A program made the position numbers and the translations under genes. Positions 30,427-42,683 of a DNA stretch of 64,000 bases are shown here, piece after piece. Origin of the DNA: Liolophura sinensis (lineage: Eukaryota; Mollusca; Polyplacophora; Chitonida; Chitonidae); contig NC_088304.1 of assembly GCF_032854445.1 (NCBI RefSeq), positions 30,263,732 to 30,327,731 of the forward strand. Direction: 5' to 3'. A model generated the notes under the pieces. The model worked only from the letters and a program-made list of their open reading frames with translations. It was not told where the DNA came from and did no database searches. How positions within the stretch are numbered: position 1 is the first letter of the stretch; each line of letters opens with the position of its first letter.

Positions 30427-31799
30427 ATGTCATCTTTAAATATTTCTCAAAATGTTTCTCAAAATGTTTCTAATGTGTCTATCAGATCCTCCTCTGGGAC
30501 CACTGCAAGTACCGACAAAAAGGGGAGGTTGGAGGTTTTGTCGGACTCGCTTGACAAATGTGATAGACCGGACAGTTGGCCGGCTTTTATTGTTCTCTCA
30601 ACAAAGAAGGGCTAGCCTCTAAACTTCATCCTTTTCTATTAAAACGGGCTCTTCAGGGTGTAGCTGGGACCTTAAAAAACGTAAAAAAGCTGAGATCCGG
30701 AGACATTCTCATTGAATGTTTCCGCCAACAACAATCAGTCAATTTATTATCTTTGAAAAAAATTTCAGACATACCAGTGTTTACATCCCCTCACAGTTCC
30801 CTCAACAATTGTCGGGAAATAATTCGTGACCGGGATCAAGATATTTTGGAACATTTGGAAGAAGAAATCTGCGACGAATTAAAATCACAGGGTGTTATCA
30901 GAGTGAAGCGCTTCACCACGAAGAAAGCTGGTAATATCCTTAAACTAAATACATAACTGCTGACTTTTAATAGTACCTCTCTTCCATCGTACATCTACAT
31001 TGGTCCGTATAGGGTTAGTGTAGATTTATATATCCCAAACCAAACCCGCTGTTTTACTTGCCAAAAATTTGGTCACGGCAAGGGCCAGTGTAAAAATAAA
31101 CTGGTTTGTTTTCGATGCGGCAGTGAGGGTCATGATGGTTTTGACTGCAGCAGCACATTTAAGTGCTGCAATTGCAGAGGAGATCACATGGCCTCCTCTA
31201 AGGACTGTCCGCTTTTTCCTAAGGAAAAGCTAATAATGAATTTAAAATCCAAAAACAATATATCTTATCAGGAGGCCCGTACGCTGGCCTCTCTTTCTAA
31301 TACTTCACTGCAATCTTCGTTTGCCAATGTGGTCAAGCGAGTAGCATCTGTTGCTACTCAAACTTCAATGACTTGGCCCATTGCAAACGACAAACCTAGT
31401 TTTACTTCAATGTCACTTCCGGCTCACCCTGCGCTTCATTCCAGCTCAACCCAGACAACTGCAGTACAGGAAAGAAAACCAGTAAATAATCCATATCAAA
31501 CTGAAAAACCTGAACCTAATCAATCCAAAACAAAAACTCCCAAAACCAAGTCCGGAAATAAATCTCAAAATGATCATAACAAACCTAGTCGCCCCACAGA
31601 GCGTCCCCCTAAAGCCACTAGGGACCTTATCCAAACTTATAATAGGTTTGGATCATTGGAGGACGTTGGTCCTTCAACATCAGATGCGGATGTGATGGAT
31701 ACATCACCCGCACCAGGGAGATCTAACAGCCGATCTCCACGGAAGGGTCGTCCACGGTCCAAACATAAAGATAAATCCCCCATACGCCTCCCCCCATAA
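30427..31799 (+). pseudogene. LINE A ORF1 (gag-like, three zinc knuckles), disrupted
   Basis: Starts MSSLNISQNVSQNVSNVSI at 30427. It is frameshifted near 30610 (a few bases lost relative to LINE B), continues as 'KNVKKLRSGDILIECFRQQQ', meets TAA at 30954 (TAC in LINE B), and stays in frame to 31799. The RNA-binding part (about 31050-31210) has CFTCQKFGHGKGQC, CFRCGSEGHDGFDC and CCNCRGDHMASSKDC, i.e. three intact CCHC-type knuckles. A Ser/Lys/Pro-rich tail follows ('SPRKGRPRSKHKDKSPIRLP'). The protein would package element RNA. The stop codon overlaps the ORF2 start as TAATG. Confidence 0.88.
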
Positions 31800-34700
31800 T
31801 GTATTCTTTAGACAAAATTATACAGTGGAATTGTCGAGGTCTTAAGGTTAATTTTATTGAAATAACACAGCTAGTTCAATTACTAAATCCTATTGCCTTT
31901 TGTCTTCAGGAAACTCACCTGAAGACATCTGACAAAGATAAAATAACTCTTAAAAATTATTCATTATCTTGTACTTATTCAAATGAGAGCGAGCTGCAGG
32001 CGGCTCCTCGAGCTTTATCAATAACAATATTATCCACAGCCCTATTGCTCTGCATACAGAGCTTGAGGCTGTGGCTGTCTGTGTTTCATTGTCTGAAACA
32101 ATCACATTATGTTCAGTGTATATTCCTCCTAACATTTCTTTGTCAGCTTTACAGTTACATAAATTAAAAGAACAATTGCCAAAACCTTTTATAATAATGG
32201 GAGATTTTAATTCCCATAACCCCCTTTGGGGCAGAAATACCATAAATAATAAGGGCAAGATAGTCGAAGACTTCTTATCGAAGGAGGAACTGTGTTATTT
32301 CAATGATGGTTTACACCTATTTACATCCGGGTAATGACACTTATTCTACTATCGAACTCACTATCACGGATCCATCACTTCTCCTTGATTTTTCTTGGAA
32401 GGTGCATGACGATCTTTGTGGTAGTGACCATTTTCCTATAATCCTAGAGCATATCACTTCTAATTCTTTAGAACGTGTAGGTAGGTGGAAATTCGATAAA
32501 GCAGATTGGATCGCATTTGAGATGTTTTGTGAGGCTGATATCACCTCAGAAGCTCTCAGTGTAGTAGATGATCCTATATTAAAATTTAATGAGCTTGTTT
32601 TACAAGCGGCTGACAGAACTATCCCTAAGACCTCGACGAATCCAAAATCCAAAAGTAAACCCTGGTATGATCAGGACTGTCGCAAAGCCATTAAGGACCG
32701 CAAAAAGGCCGAGCGAAATTTTAATATATGTCCTACTGATAATAACTTAAACCAGGTTCGTATTTTTAGAGCTAAGGCTCGTCGACTACTCAAGTCCAAG
32801 AGACGATCTTGTTGGCGGAACTTTATTTCGGGCATTACGTCAAACACACCCATGCGTAAGGTCTGGAACATGGTTCAGAAACTTAAGGGCAAAACTAATA
32901 AAGCAAAAGTCCAGCATTTAAAAGATTGAGATAATATATTAACTTCTCCACCCGATATAGCTAATAAACTAGCTGAAACAATTTCAAACAAATCCTCTTC
33001 TGAGAACTATACTAAAGAATTCCAACGTATTAAAAACCAGAAGGAGAAAATTAAATTGTCCTTCTCTTCTAAGAATTTAGAAGATTATAATCATCCTTTT
33101 AATATCGGTGAACTTAAAACTGCATTAAAAAAGGCCCACGATACTGCTTGTGGTCCTGATAATGTATATTATAAGTTTCTGAATCATTTACCACCTGAGT
33201 CACTGGAGACTCTCTTGGACTTGCTTAATGATATTTGGATAACCGGTAATTTTCCACCATCATGGAGGGAGGCGTGTATTATCCCGGTCCCTAAACCGGG
33301 TAAGGATCATACTGATCCAAATAATTACCGTCCCATAGCTCTTACCAGCTGTGTCTGTAAGACTATGGAACGGATGATTAATGATAGACTTGTTTGGTTT
33401 CTTGAAACCAACAGGCTTTTATCTAACATTTAATGTGGTTTTCGTCAAGGTCGATCTCCTTTAGATCACCTTGTTCGGTTCGAAACCTTTATTCGCGACG
33501 GCTTCATCAATAATGAACATGTGGTGTCCATATTTTTTGACCTTGAAAAGGCCTACGACACCACATGGAAATATGGTATTTTAAAAGATCTCGCGAATAT
33601 GGGTCTTAAAGGTCGATTACCTATATTTATATCCGAATTTTTGGCTGATCGTCAGTTTAAGGTACGGGTGGGTTCCGTACTCTTATGAGCAGGAAATGGG
33701 TATACCCCAGGGCAGCATTCTATCACCAACTCTGTTTAGCATAAAAATAAATAGCCTAGCAAAAACATTAACATCTGGCACAGAGGGTTCTTTATACGTC
33801 GATGATTTCCTTATATGCTACCGAGCTAAGAACATCAATAATATCGAACGTCAGTTGCAGCTTTGTCTCAATAAGATCGAGAAATGGGCAACTGAAAACG
33901 GTTTTAGATTTTCAACGTCTAAAACCGTCGGTATGCATTTTTGTAACAAACGGAAACTTCATATTGACCCTGAGTTTAATTTTTGTGGTAAACAGGTTAA
34001 AATTGTTGGAGAAACCAAATTTTTTAGGTATAATATTTGATAGTAAGCTATCTTTTATACCTCATATAAAAATGCTTAAAGCTAAATGTACAAAGGCTCT
34101 CGATATAATTAAGGTCGTGTCTAGCACCGATTGGGGTGCTGACCGATCAGTTTTACTTAATTTATATCGTTCTCTGGTGAGGTCTAAATTGGACTATGGA
34201 TCCATCATTTACGGTTCCGCGAGGAAGTCGTACATTAAAATGTTGGATCCTGTTCATCACCAAGGTTTGAGGCTCAGCCCTGGTGCTTTTAGAACCTCAC
34301 CAGTAGAAAGTTTGTACGTGGAGGCAAATGAACTTTCTTTATATATCCGACGTATAAAACTGAGCCTTCAATATGCTACAAAGCTTAAAGCACATCCAAC
34401 AAACCCTGCCTACGACTGTGTTTTCAATCCATTGTATGTAGACAAATATACTAAATGTCCTAACAAGATCCCTTCGTTCGGTCTTCGCATACAGGACCAT
34501 ATTGTGGGAGCTAACATCAAGCTGGAAGATATAGCTCCGGTGTCTTTTCCGGAATCTCCTCCATGGCTTCTCCCACAACCAAAACTAATATTTGATCTAC
34601 GTAAATGTAATAAATCGAATATAAATCCTCTTATAATTCTGCAAGGTTTTGCTGAAATTAAAGCTAATTATATGGATTATAAATTTATATATACTGACGG

Positions 34701-35481
34701 GTTCAAGAATGGGGACAGGGTTGCGACTGCGGCTGTCTTAGAGCAGCGGGTCTCTTCCTTTCGTCTTCCATCCTCTTCTTCAATATTCTCTGCCGAGGCC
34801 AGAGCTATACTCCTGGCCTTAACATATGTTTCTTCTGGGTGTGCCCAGAGGGCAATGATATGCACTGACTCGTTGTCTTGCTTATTGGCAATACAGAATA
34901 ATAAATTTAAAAATCCCTTGATCCTTCAAATTTTAGCTATACATAGGAAATTAATTAGAAGAGGTAAAGATATTATATTCTGCTGGATACCAAGTCATAT
35001 TGGTATCCATGGAAACACAGTCGCAGACAGGGAGGCGAAAACTGCCCTAAATAAACCCATATCTAAGATAAAAATCCCTTATACTGACGTGAAGTCCAAT
35101 ATTCTTAAATATATTCGTGGCCTTTGGCAGGGTGAATGGAACTTGCAGGCCCATAATAAACTGCATGCTATTCATCCGGTCATCGGCTATAATTCATATA
35201 CACTTAATATGTCTCGTAGAGACCAAGTCGTTTTAACGAGATGCCGTATTGGACATTCTCATCTGACACACAATTTCATCTTGGATGGGAGCAGTGCTCC
35301 CGAGTGTGTTGGATGTGATGCTCAATATGGCATCAAACATATTCTGGTTGACTGTGTAGACTTTGCCCATGTTCGGCAGAGATTCTACACGGTCAACTCT
35401 ATATATGATTTATTTGACAGCATTGCTGGCGATGTTGTCATAAATTATTTGAAGGCCATTGGCCTATATCATAAAATATAA
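31799..35481 (+). pseudogene. LINE A ORF2: endonuclease, reverse transcriptase, RNase H; disrupted
   Basis: The endonuclease begins 'IIQWNCRGLKVNFIEITQLV' (31814) and includes 'IIMGDFNSHNPLWGRN' (32195) and 'GSDHFPIILEHI' (32422). RT begins near 33056 and includes 'VPKPGKDHTDPNNYRPIAL', 'IFFDLEKAYDTTWKYG', 'IPQGSILSPTLFSI' and the catalytic SLYVDDFLICY (33793). RNase H has 'IYTDGFKNGDRVATAA', 'AEARAILLAL', 'MICTDSLSCLLAI' and 'IPSHIGIHGNTVADREAK', keeping all four acidic residues. The C-terminus has C-x2-C...H...C ('ECVGCDAQYGIKHILVDC'). Defects: frameshifts near 31995, 32315, 33685 and 34023, TGA at 32927 and TAA at 33430. The last 480 codons (from about 34025) are one open frame. Confidence 0.92.
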
Positions 35482-35742
35482 ATTTTAATTGTCATAAATA
35501 TCTATAGATAAACAGTTATATATATATATACATGTACTATAACCCTGGTTTTTGAGTTTTAAATCTTATTTTTCTTTTATTCGATTTTAATCACGTCTGT
35601 ACTTTTTGTTTTACTTTTGGTGTTCATATTATCATATCGAAAACCTTAACCGTCTCTTGCTTTCACCTTGTTCTCGCCACGGTATGGCTGAAATATTGCC
35701 GATGTGGCGTTAGGCCATAATCATTCATTCATTCATTCATTC

Positions 35743-36265
35743 TCGTAGAGACCAAGTCGTTTTAACGAGATGCCGTATTGGACATTCTCGTCTAACACAC
35801 AATTTCATCTTGGATGGGAGCAGTCCTCCCGAGTGTGTTGGATGCGATGCTCAATATGACATCAAACATATTCTGGTTGACTGTGTAGACCTTGCCCATG
35901 TTCGGCAAAGATTCTACACAGTCAAATCTATATATGATTTATTTGACAGCATCGCTGGCGATGTTGTCATAAATTATTTGAAGGTCATTGGCCTGTATCA
36001 TAAAATATAAAATTTAATTGTCATAAATATCTAAAGATAAACAGTTATATACATATAGAATATAACCCTGGTTTTCGAGTTTTAACTCTTATTTTTCTTC
36101 TATGTGATTTTAAACATGTCTGTACTTTTTTTTTGCTTTTCATGTTCATATCATATCGAAATCCTTAACCGTCTCGCGTTTTCACCTTGTTCTCGCCACG
36201 ATATGGCTGAAATATTGCCGATGTGGGGTTAAGCCATAATCATTTATTCATTCATTCATTCATTC
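35743..36265 (+). mobile_element. LINE A': 5'-truncated copy (last 520 bp of the family)
   Basis: Starts 'tcgtagagaccaagtcgttt' immediately after the (ATTC)n tail of LINE A and repeats the sequence from 35213 to the 3' end with a few changes (Tyr to Asp at 'QYDIKHI', Ala to Val near the end). It carries its own 3' UTR and (CATT)n tail. A classical 5'-truncated insertion into the tail of LINE A. Confidence 0.92.
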
Positions 36266-36678
36266 GTGAGGACGGGATCCTGGTGGCTGAGGGCGTGTCG
36301 GTCATGCGAGATCCTCACGCCCAACACTTTGGCCCTTACTTGGAGAGAGACGGGAGGTCGGATGGGCCCGGTCCGATCAATCGGCTTGGTCATGCCTTGC
36401 CTCTGCGTGGTCTCAAGCCCCTCTATAACAGCACATCATTTAGCGAACAAATGTTATTTCTGACATATCGTTTGCGGGACTGCGCTTTGAGGCGGTGGCT
36501 CAAAGGGTCAATCGAGTAGATTGAATTTAACCTTTGGTATAAATCAATCTGTTCGACCATACCTCACAGGGAATCCTTGGTGCCTTTCCTGCTGGGTATT
36601 CCCAGGTTCAGGCATCGCCCTTGTTGGCACTCCGTGGTGGGTGAGAAACATATGGGGTGAAATTTATATATACATACC

Positions 36679-38022
36679 ATGTCTGCCGTACAATTTTCAT
36701 CAAATGTTTCTAATATATCTAATAGATTTTCCTCTCAGCCGACTTCGCCTTCAAGTGCTGATAAAAAGAGGAAGTTGTCTGACTCACTGGATAATGAACA
36801 GAGCAGTTGGCCGGCTTTCATTGTTCTCTCAACTAAGAGTGAACAAAAGCCGGCTTCAAAAATTCATCCGTTTCTACTGCAAAGGTCTTTTCAGGGTGCA
36901 GCTGGAACTCATAAAAACGTTAAAAAAACTTAGATCCGGAGACATTCTCATTGAGTGTTTCCGGCAACAACAGTCAAAAAATTTACTTAAATTAAATAAA
37001 ATATCTGACATATCTGTTTTCACGTCCCCTCGCCATTCCCTGAACAACTGTTAGGGAGTCATTCGTAACAGGGATGGTGATATAACTGACCTGACTGAGG
37101 AAGAAATTTGCCAAGAACTAAATTCACAGGGTGTTACCAGAGTGAAACGCTTCATTACGAAGAAATCTGGTAACTTCTTTAAACTTAATACATACCTGCT
37201 TCCCTTTAACACTACCTCCCTTCCGTCTCATATCCACGTTGGCCCGTATAGGGTTAATGTGGATTTATATATCCCCAATCCTACATGTTGTTTTAATTCC
37301 CAAAGATTTGGTCATGTCAAGGGACAATGTAAGAACAAACTCATTTGCTTCAGATGCGGCAGTGAAGGGCATGATGGTTTCGACTACAGTAACACAGTTA
37401 AGTGTTGCAACTGCAGTGGAGATCACATGGCCTCCTCAAGGGACTGTCCGCTTTTCCTTAAGGAAAAACAAATTATCAACTTGAAAATTAAAAACAATAT
37501 CTCCTATCAGGACGCCCGAAAATTAGCCTCACTTTCTAATACTTCTCTACCGACTTTGTTTACCAATGTGGTCAAGCGAGTAGCAACTGTTGCTACTCTT
37601 GGACTTGGCCCATTGGAAACGACAAACCTAGTTATGTTTCTGTGCAACTTCCGTCTCAACCTTCATTTAATTCTTCCTCAACTCAAACTCCTTCAAAAGA
37701 ACAAATAAAATCAGCAAATAGTATAGAACACCCTGGTAAACCAGCTGAGCCCAATTGCCCTAAAAATGACAAAAATAAGTCCAAAAGTCAATCTCAAAAT
37801 AGTAATAAAATAACTAATAAAGCTAGTGGCCCCACAGAGCGTCCCTCTAAAGCCACTAGGTATCCTATCCAAACTTTTAATAAGTTTGGATCGTTGGAGG
37901 AAGTTGGTCCTTTAACATCAGATGCGGAGGTGATGGATATATCACCCGCACCAGGGAGATCTTCCAGCCGATGTCCTCGGCCCAAACATAAAGCAAAATC
38001 TCCTATACTTCTCAATCCATAA
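36679..38022 (+). pseudogene. LINE B ORF1 (gag-like), disrupted
   Basis: Starts MSAVQFSSNVSNISNRFSS. An extra A in a run near 36925 shifts the frame ('NVKKT*' against 'NVKKLRSGDIL'). A TAG at 37052 and a frameshift near 37600 follow. Two zinc ligands are also lost: the first knuckle reads C-F-N-S (Cys to Ser) and the second ends in Tyr (GFDY). The protein would be non-functional even if frames were read through. It ends ...SPILLNP with TAATG overlapping ORF2. Confidence 0.88.
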
Positions 38023-41000
38023 TGGCGATATATGACAAAATTATACAGTGGAATTGTCGAGGCCTAAAGGTAAATTTTATTGAAATAACACAGCTTGTCC
38101 AATCATTAAATCCTATTGTCTTGTGTCTTCAGGAAACTAACGTTAAGACATATGACAAAGATAAAAAAAATTCTTAAGAATTACTCATTATACAGTACTT
38201 ACTAACGAAGAACTGTGTTATTTCAATGATGGTTCTAATACCTATTTACATCGGTGTAATGACGCTTATTCTGCTATCAGCCTCACTATCACAGATCCAT
38301 TACTTCTCCCGGATTTTTCTTGGAAGGTGCATGACGATCTTTGTGGTAGTGACCATTTTCCTATAATCCTAGAGCATATAACTTCTAATTCTTTAGAACG
38401 TGTAGGTAGGTGGAAATTCGATAAAGCAGATTGGATCGCATTTGAGACGTTTTGTGAGGCTGATATCACCTCAGAGACTCTGAATGCAGCAGATGATCGT
38501 ATGTAAAAATTTAATGAGCTTGTTTTAGAAGCCGCTGACAGAACTATCCCTAAGACCTAGAAATCCAAAACCCCAAAGTAAACACTGGTACGACAATGAC
38601 TGTCGCAAAGCCATTAAGGACCGCAAAAACGCCGAGCGAAATTTTAATATATGTCCTACTGATAATAACTTAAATCAGGTTCGTAATTTTACAGCTAAAG
38701 CTCGTCGATTAATCAAGTCCAAGAGACGATCTTGTTGGTGGAACTTTGTTTCAGGCATTACGTCATAAACACCCATGATTGGTTCAGAAACTCAAGGGCA
38801 AAACTAATAAAGCAAAACTATAGCATTTAAAAGATGGAGATAATATATTAACCTCTCCATCTCATATAGCCAACAAATTTTCTGAGACAATTTCCAAAAA
38901 ATCTTCTTCGGAAAATTGTACGAAAAAATTCCAATATATTAAAAACCAGAAGGAGAAAATTAAATTGTCCTTTTCTTCTAAGAATTTAGAAGATTATAAT
39001 TGTCCGTTTTATATCGAGGAACTTAAAACTGCATTAAAAAAGGCCCACGATACTGCTTGTGGTCCTGATAAAGTATATTATAAGTTTCTGAACCATTTAC
39101 CACCTGAGCCACTGGAGACTCTCTTGGACTTGCTTAATGATATTTGGATAACTGGTAATTTTTCACCATCATGGAGGGAGGCGTGTTTTATCCCGGTCCC
39201 TAAACCGGGTAAGGATCATACTGATCCAAATAATTACCGTCCCATAGCTCTTACCAGCTGTGTCTGTAAGACTATAGAACGGATGATTCATGGTAGACTT
39301 GTTTGGTTTCTTGAAACCAACAAGTTACTTTCTAATATTCAATGCGGTTTTCGTCAAGGTAGATCCACTATGGATCACCCTGTTCGATTCGAAGCCTTTA
39401 TTCGCGATGGATTCATCAATAACGAACATGTGGTGTCCACATTTGTTGACCTTGAAAAGGCCTATGACACTACATGGAAATATGGTATTTTAAAAGATCT
39501 CGCGTATATGGGACTTAAAGGTCGATTACCTATATTTATATCTAAATTTTTATCCGATCGTCAGTTTAAGGTACGGGTGGGGTCCACTCTTTCTGAATCT
39601 TAAGAAAAGGAAATTTGCATACCCCAGGGCAGCATTCTATCACCAACTCTGTTTAACATAAAAATAAATAGCCTAGCCATAACATTAACATCGGGCACAG
39701 AGGGTTCTTTATATGTTGATGATTTCGTTGCATGCTACCGAGTTAAGAATATGAATAATATCGAACGTCAGTTGCAGCTTTGTCTCAATAAGATCGAGAA
39801 ATGGGCAACTGAAAACGGTTTTAGATTTTCAACGTCTAAAACCGTCGGTATGCATTTTTGTAATAAACGGAAACTTCATCTTGATCCTGAGCTTAATTTT
39901 TGTGGTGAACAGATTAAAATTGTTGGAGAAACTAAATTTTTAGGTATAATATTTGGTAGTAAGCTATCTTTAGACCTCATATTAAAATGCTTAAAGCTAA
40001 ATGTACAAAGGCTCTCGAAATAATTAAGGTCGTGTCTAGCACGGGGTGCTGACCGATAAGTTTTACTTATTTTATATCGTTCTCTGGTGAGGTCTAAATT
40101 GGACTATGGGTCCATCATTTACGGTTCCGCTGAGAAGTATATTAAAGTGTTGGATCCTGTTCATCACCAAGGTTTGAGGCTCAGCCTTGGTGGTTTTAGA
40201 GCCTCACCAGTAGAAAGTTTATACGTGGAGGGTAATGAGCCTTCTTTACACAACCGACGTATAAAACTGAGCCTTCAATATGCTACAAAGCTTAAAGCTC
40301 ATCCAACAAACTCTGCCTACGACTGTGTTTTCAATCCATATATGTAGACAAATATACTAAATGCCCTACAAGATTCCTTTCGTTCGGTCTTCGCATACCG
40401 GACCATATTGTGGGTGCTAACATCAAGCTGGAAGATATAGCTCCGGTGTCTTTTCCGGAATCTCCTCCATGGCTTCTCCCACAACCTAAACTAGTATTTT
40501 ATCTACGTAAATATAATAAATCATATACAAATTCCCTTATAATTATACTTATAATTATATATGTTTTATAATTAAACTTATAATCTCTTATAAGTTTTGC
40601 TGAAATCAAGGCTCATTATATGGATTATAAATTTATATATACGGACGGGTCAAAGGATGGGGACAGGGTTGCGGCTGCGGCTGTCTTAGAGCAGAGGGTC
40701 ACTTCTCTTCGTCTGCCACCTTCATCTTCTATCTTTCTACAGACGCCAGGGCTATACTCCTGGCCTTATCATAAGTTTCCTGTGGGCATGCCCAGAGGGC
40801 AGTGATATGCAGCGACTCTCTGTCTTGTCTTTTGGCGATTCAGAATAATAAATTTAAAAATCCACTGATACTTGAGATAATAGCTAAACATCGAAAACTA
40901 ATCAAAAGAGGTAAAGATATTATATTCTGTTGGATACCAAGTCACACTGGTATCCATGGAAACACAGTCGTGGACAGGGAAGCGAAATCTGCCCTATATA

Positions 41001-41442
41001 AACCTGTATCTCGGGTTAAAGTCCCTTATACTGACGTGAAGTCTAATGTTCTTAAATATATTCGTCGCCTTTGCCGGGTGAATGCGACTTGCAGATCCAC
41101 AGTAAAGTGCATGCCATCCATCCTGCCATTGGCTACAATGCCTATACTTGTGAAAAGTCTCGCAGAGACCAAGTAGTTTTAACGAGTAGTCGTACTGGGC
41201 GTTCTCATCTAACACACAATTTGATCTTAGATGGGAGCAGTGCTCTCGAGTGTGTTGGATGTGATGCACAATATGACATCAAACATATCTTGGTTGACTG
41301 TGTAGACTTTGCCCATGTTAGGCAAACGTTCTACACAGTCATGTCTATATATGATTTATTTGACAGCATTGCTGGCGATGTTGTCATAAAATATTTGAAG
41401 GCTATTGGCCTATATCATAAAATATCAATTTCAATTGTCTGA
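38022..41442 (+). pseudogene. LINE B ORF2, endonuclease largely deleted
   Basis: Begins MAIYDKIIQWNCRGLKVNFI. After 'LYSTY' (38200) it jumps to 'NEELCYFNDGS', losing roughly 240 bp of endonuclease including the GDFN segment. RT is mostly intact (38965-39603, then 'SLYVDDFVACYRVKN' at 39700). Post-RT and RNase H are fragmented (39751-41176), with an AT-rich rearrangement at 40540-40590. The C-terminal zinc motif 'ECVGCDAQYDIKHILVDC' is present. Inactive. Confidence 0.9.
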
Positions 41443-41713
41443 AATATTTATAGATAAAAGTTGTATACACACAGCTTTTCAGATATACTATTTTTTAAAT
41501 ATGATGGTTTTCGAGTTTTAACTGTTTTGGTTTCTTCTTATCTGATTTTAAACATGTCTGTACTGTTTGTTTGATTTTTGATGTTCTCACCATTATTTCG
41601 AAAACCTTAACCGTCTCAGGTTTTCACCTTGTTCTCACCACGATATGGCTGAAATATTGCCGATGTGGCCTTAAGCCATAAACATTCATTCATTCATTCA
41701 TCACACCATATGC

Positions 41714-42115
41714 GGAACCCCTAAATCATGGGGTATGTATGTTTAATGTTATATCGTTGCTAATTCAGTAGTACGAGATTACTTATGTGGAGCTATGAGA
41801 AATATAATCAAAGCATATGCTGAACTCCCTAAATCATGGGGTATGGATGTTTAATGTTATATCGTTGCTAATTCAGTAGTACGAGATTACTTATGTGGAG
41901 CTACGAGAAATATAATCAAAGCATATGCTGAACTCCCTAAATCATGGGGTATGGATGTTTAATATCATATCGTTGCTAATTCAGTGGTAAGAGATTACTT
42001 ATGTGGAGCTATGAGAAATATAATCAAAGCATATGCTGAACTCCCTAAATCATGGGGTATGGATGTTTAATATCATATCGTTGCTAAATCAGTGGTAAGA
42101 GATTACTTATGAGCA
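41714..42115 (+). repeat. 108-bp satellite, right part of the split array (4 monomers)
   Basis: Monomers with 'ggtatgtatgtttaatgtta' / 'ggtatggatgtttaatatca' and 'tcaaagcatatgctgaactc'. They carry GTATGT/GTATGG where the main array has GTAAGT, so they represent an older or separate subfamily. They continue the array interrupted by the LINE block. Confidence 0.9.
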
Positions 42116-42471
42116 AAGTGACGAAAAGATTTTCTAAACAAAAAGTCTTCAGCAGGTGCCGGAATGCCCTCAGACAAGACGGTATTGCTACACTCTTTTT
42201 TGGAAACGTTTTATTGCGTTATTTAATTTACAACCTTGGAAATGTGTTTTTCGCTTCATACCCTCCATCCCGCCCCACGCCACGTTAATCGTTCGCTAAT
42301 GTCAATAATCCCAAAGGCATACCGGTATGTCAGTAAGGCACCTTGAAGGGTTTCAACATTTGATGTTTATCCTTACCTAAAATATATCAACAGGTTAGTA
42401 GGTGGTCACATGACCCAGTAATGAAATAGGTTTTGTTACTCGCGGAAGCATTTGTATGTTTGTAAGAGGAA

Positions 42472-42571
42472 ACACATTACTTTTCTCATGAGTGAAAATA
42501 AGGAAAAAAAAATAAGCGGACGAAGAGATTTTCTGGGATCGACTCCTAGAAGTAATGGCATGCCCTTAAAC
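42472..42571 (+). pseudogene. TLR 3'-end fragment
   Basis: 'ggaaacacattacttttctc' is followed by corrupted 'MSENKE', 'gattttctgggatcgactcc' and 'gaagtaatggcatgccctta'. It is the last about 33 codons of a TLR, including the box 3 region FxWDRL, frameshifted by an A-run. Confidence 0.88.
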
Positions 42572-42600
42572 ATGAACAGCAATTATCCTTCGTTATTTTT

Positions 42601-42683
42601 TGCGTCTCGGGTTTTCACCTTGTTCTCGCCACGATATGGCTGAAATATTGCTGATGTGGCGTTAAGCCATAATCATTCATTCA
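42601..42683 (+). mobile_element. Ultra-short LINE 3'-end insertion (83 bp) with 12-bp target-site duplication
   Basis: 'gttttcaccttgttctcgcc', 'gatatggctgaaatattgct' and an ATTC tail match the LINE family's 3' UTR. TTCGTTATTTTT occurs at 42589-42600 and 42684-42695. The corresponding flank of the intact TLR (51120 region) lacks the insertion. Confidence 0.9.

Larger units (their letters stand above)
29311..35742 (+). mobile_element. LINE A: nearly full-length RNase H-bearing non-LTR retrotransposon
   Basis: Layout: 5' UTR (29311-30426), gag ORF1 (30427-31799), ORF2 with endonuclease, RT, RNase H and a C-terminal zinc motif (31799-35481), 3' UTR and (ATTC)n tail (to 35742). The domain set (apurinic-type endonuclease plus YVDD RT plus RNase H) fits the I/Jockey-like assemblage of LINEs, with RNase H arguing for an I-type rather than a classical Jockey element. 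Both ORFs are broken, so it is inactive. It is the first of three head-to-tail copies. Confidence 0.92.
36266..41700 (+). mobile_element. LINE B: third copy, almost full length
   Basis: Begins 'gtgaggacgggatcctggtg', which corresponds to the middle of the LINE A 5' UTR (about 29964), directly after the tail of LINE A'. Contents: partial 5' UTR (36266-36678), ORF1 (36679-38022), ORF2 (38022-41442), 3' UTR and (CATT)n tail ending at 41700. About 650 bp of the 5' UTR are absent. It is followed at once by satellite sequence. Confidence 0.92.

Noticed and set aside
32341-32652. 103-aa minus-strand ORF
   Set aside because: Antisense shadow of the LINE ORF2 endonuclease-RT region; the same shadow appears in LINE B.
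33802-34020. N-terminal part of the long 559-aa ORF in LINE A
   Set aside because: Its first about 70 residues are out of frame with the RT; the true reading enters this frame after a frameshift near 34023.
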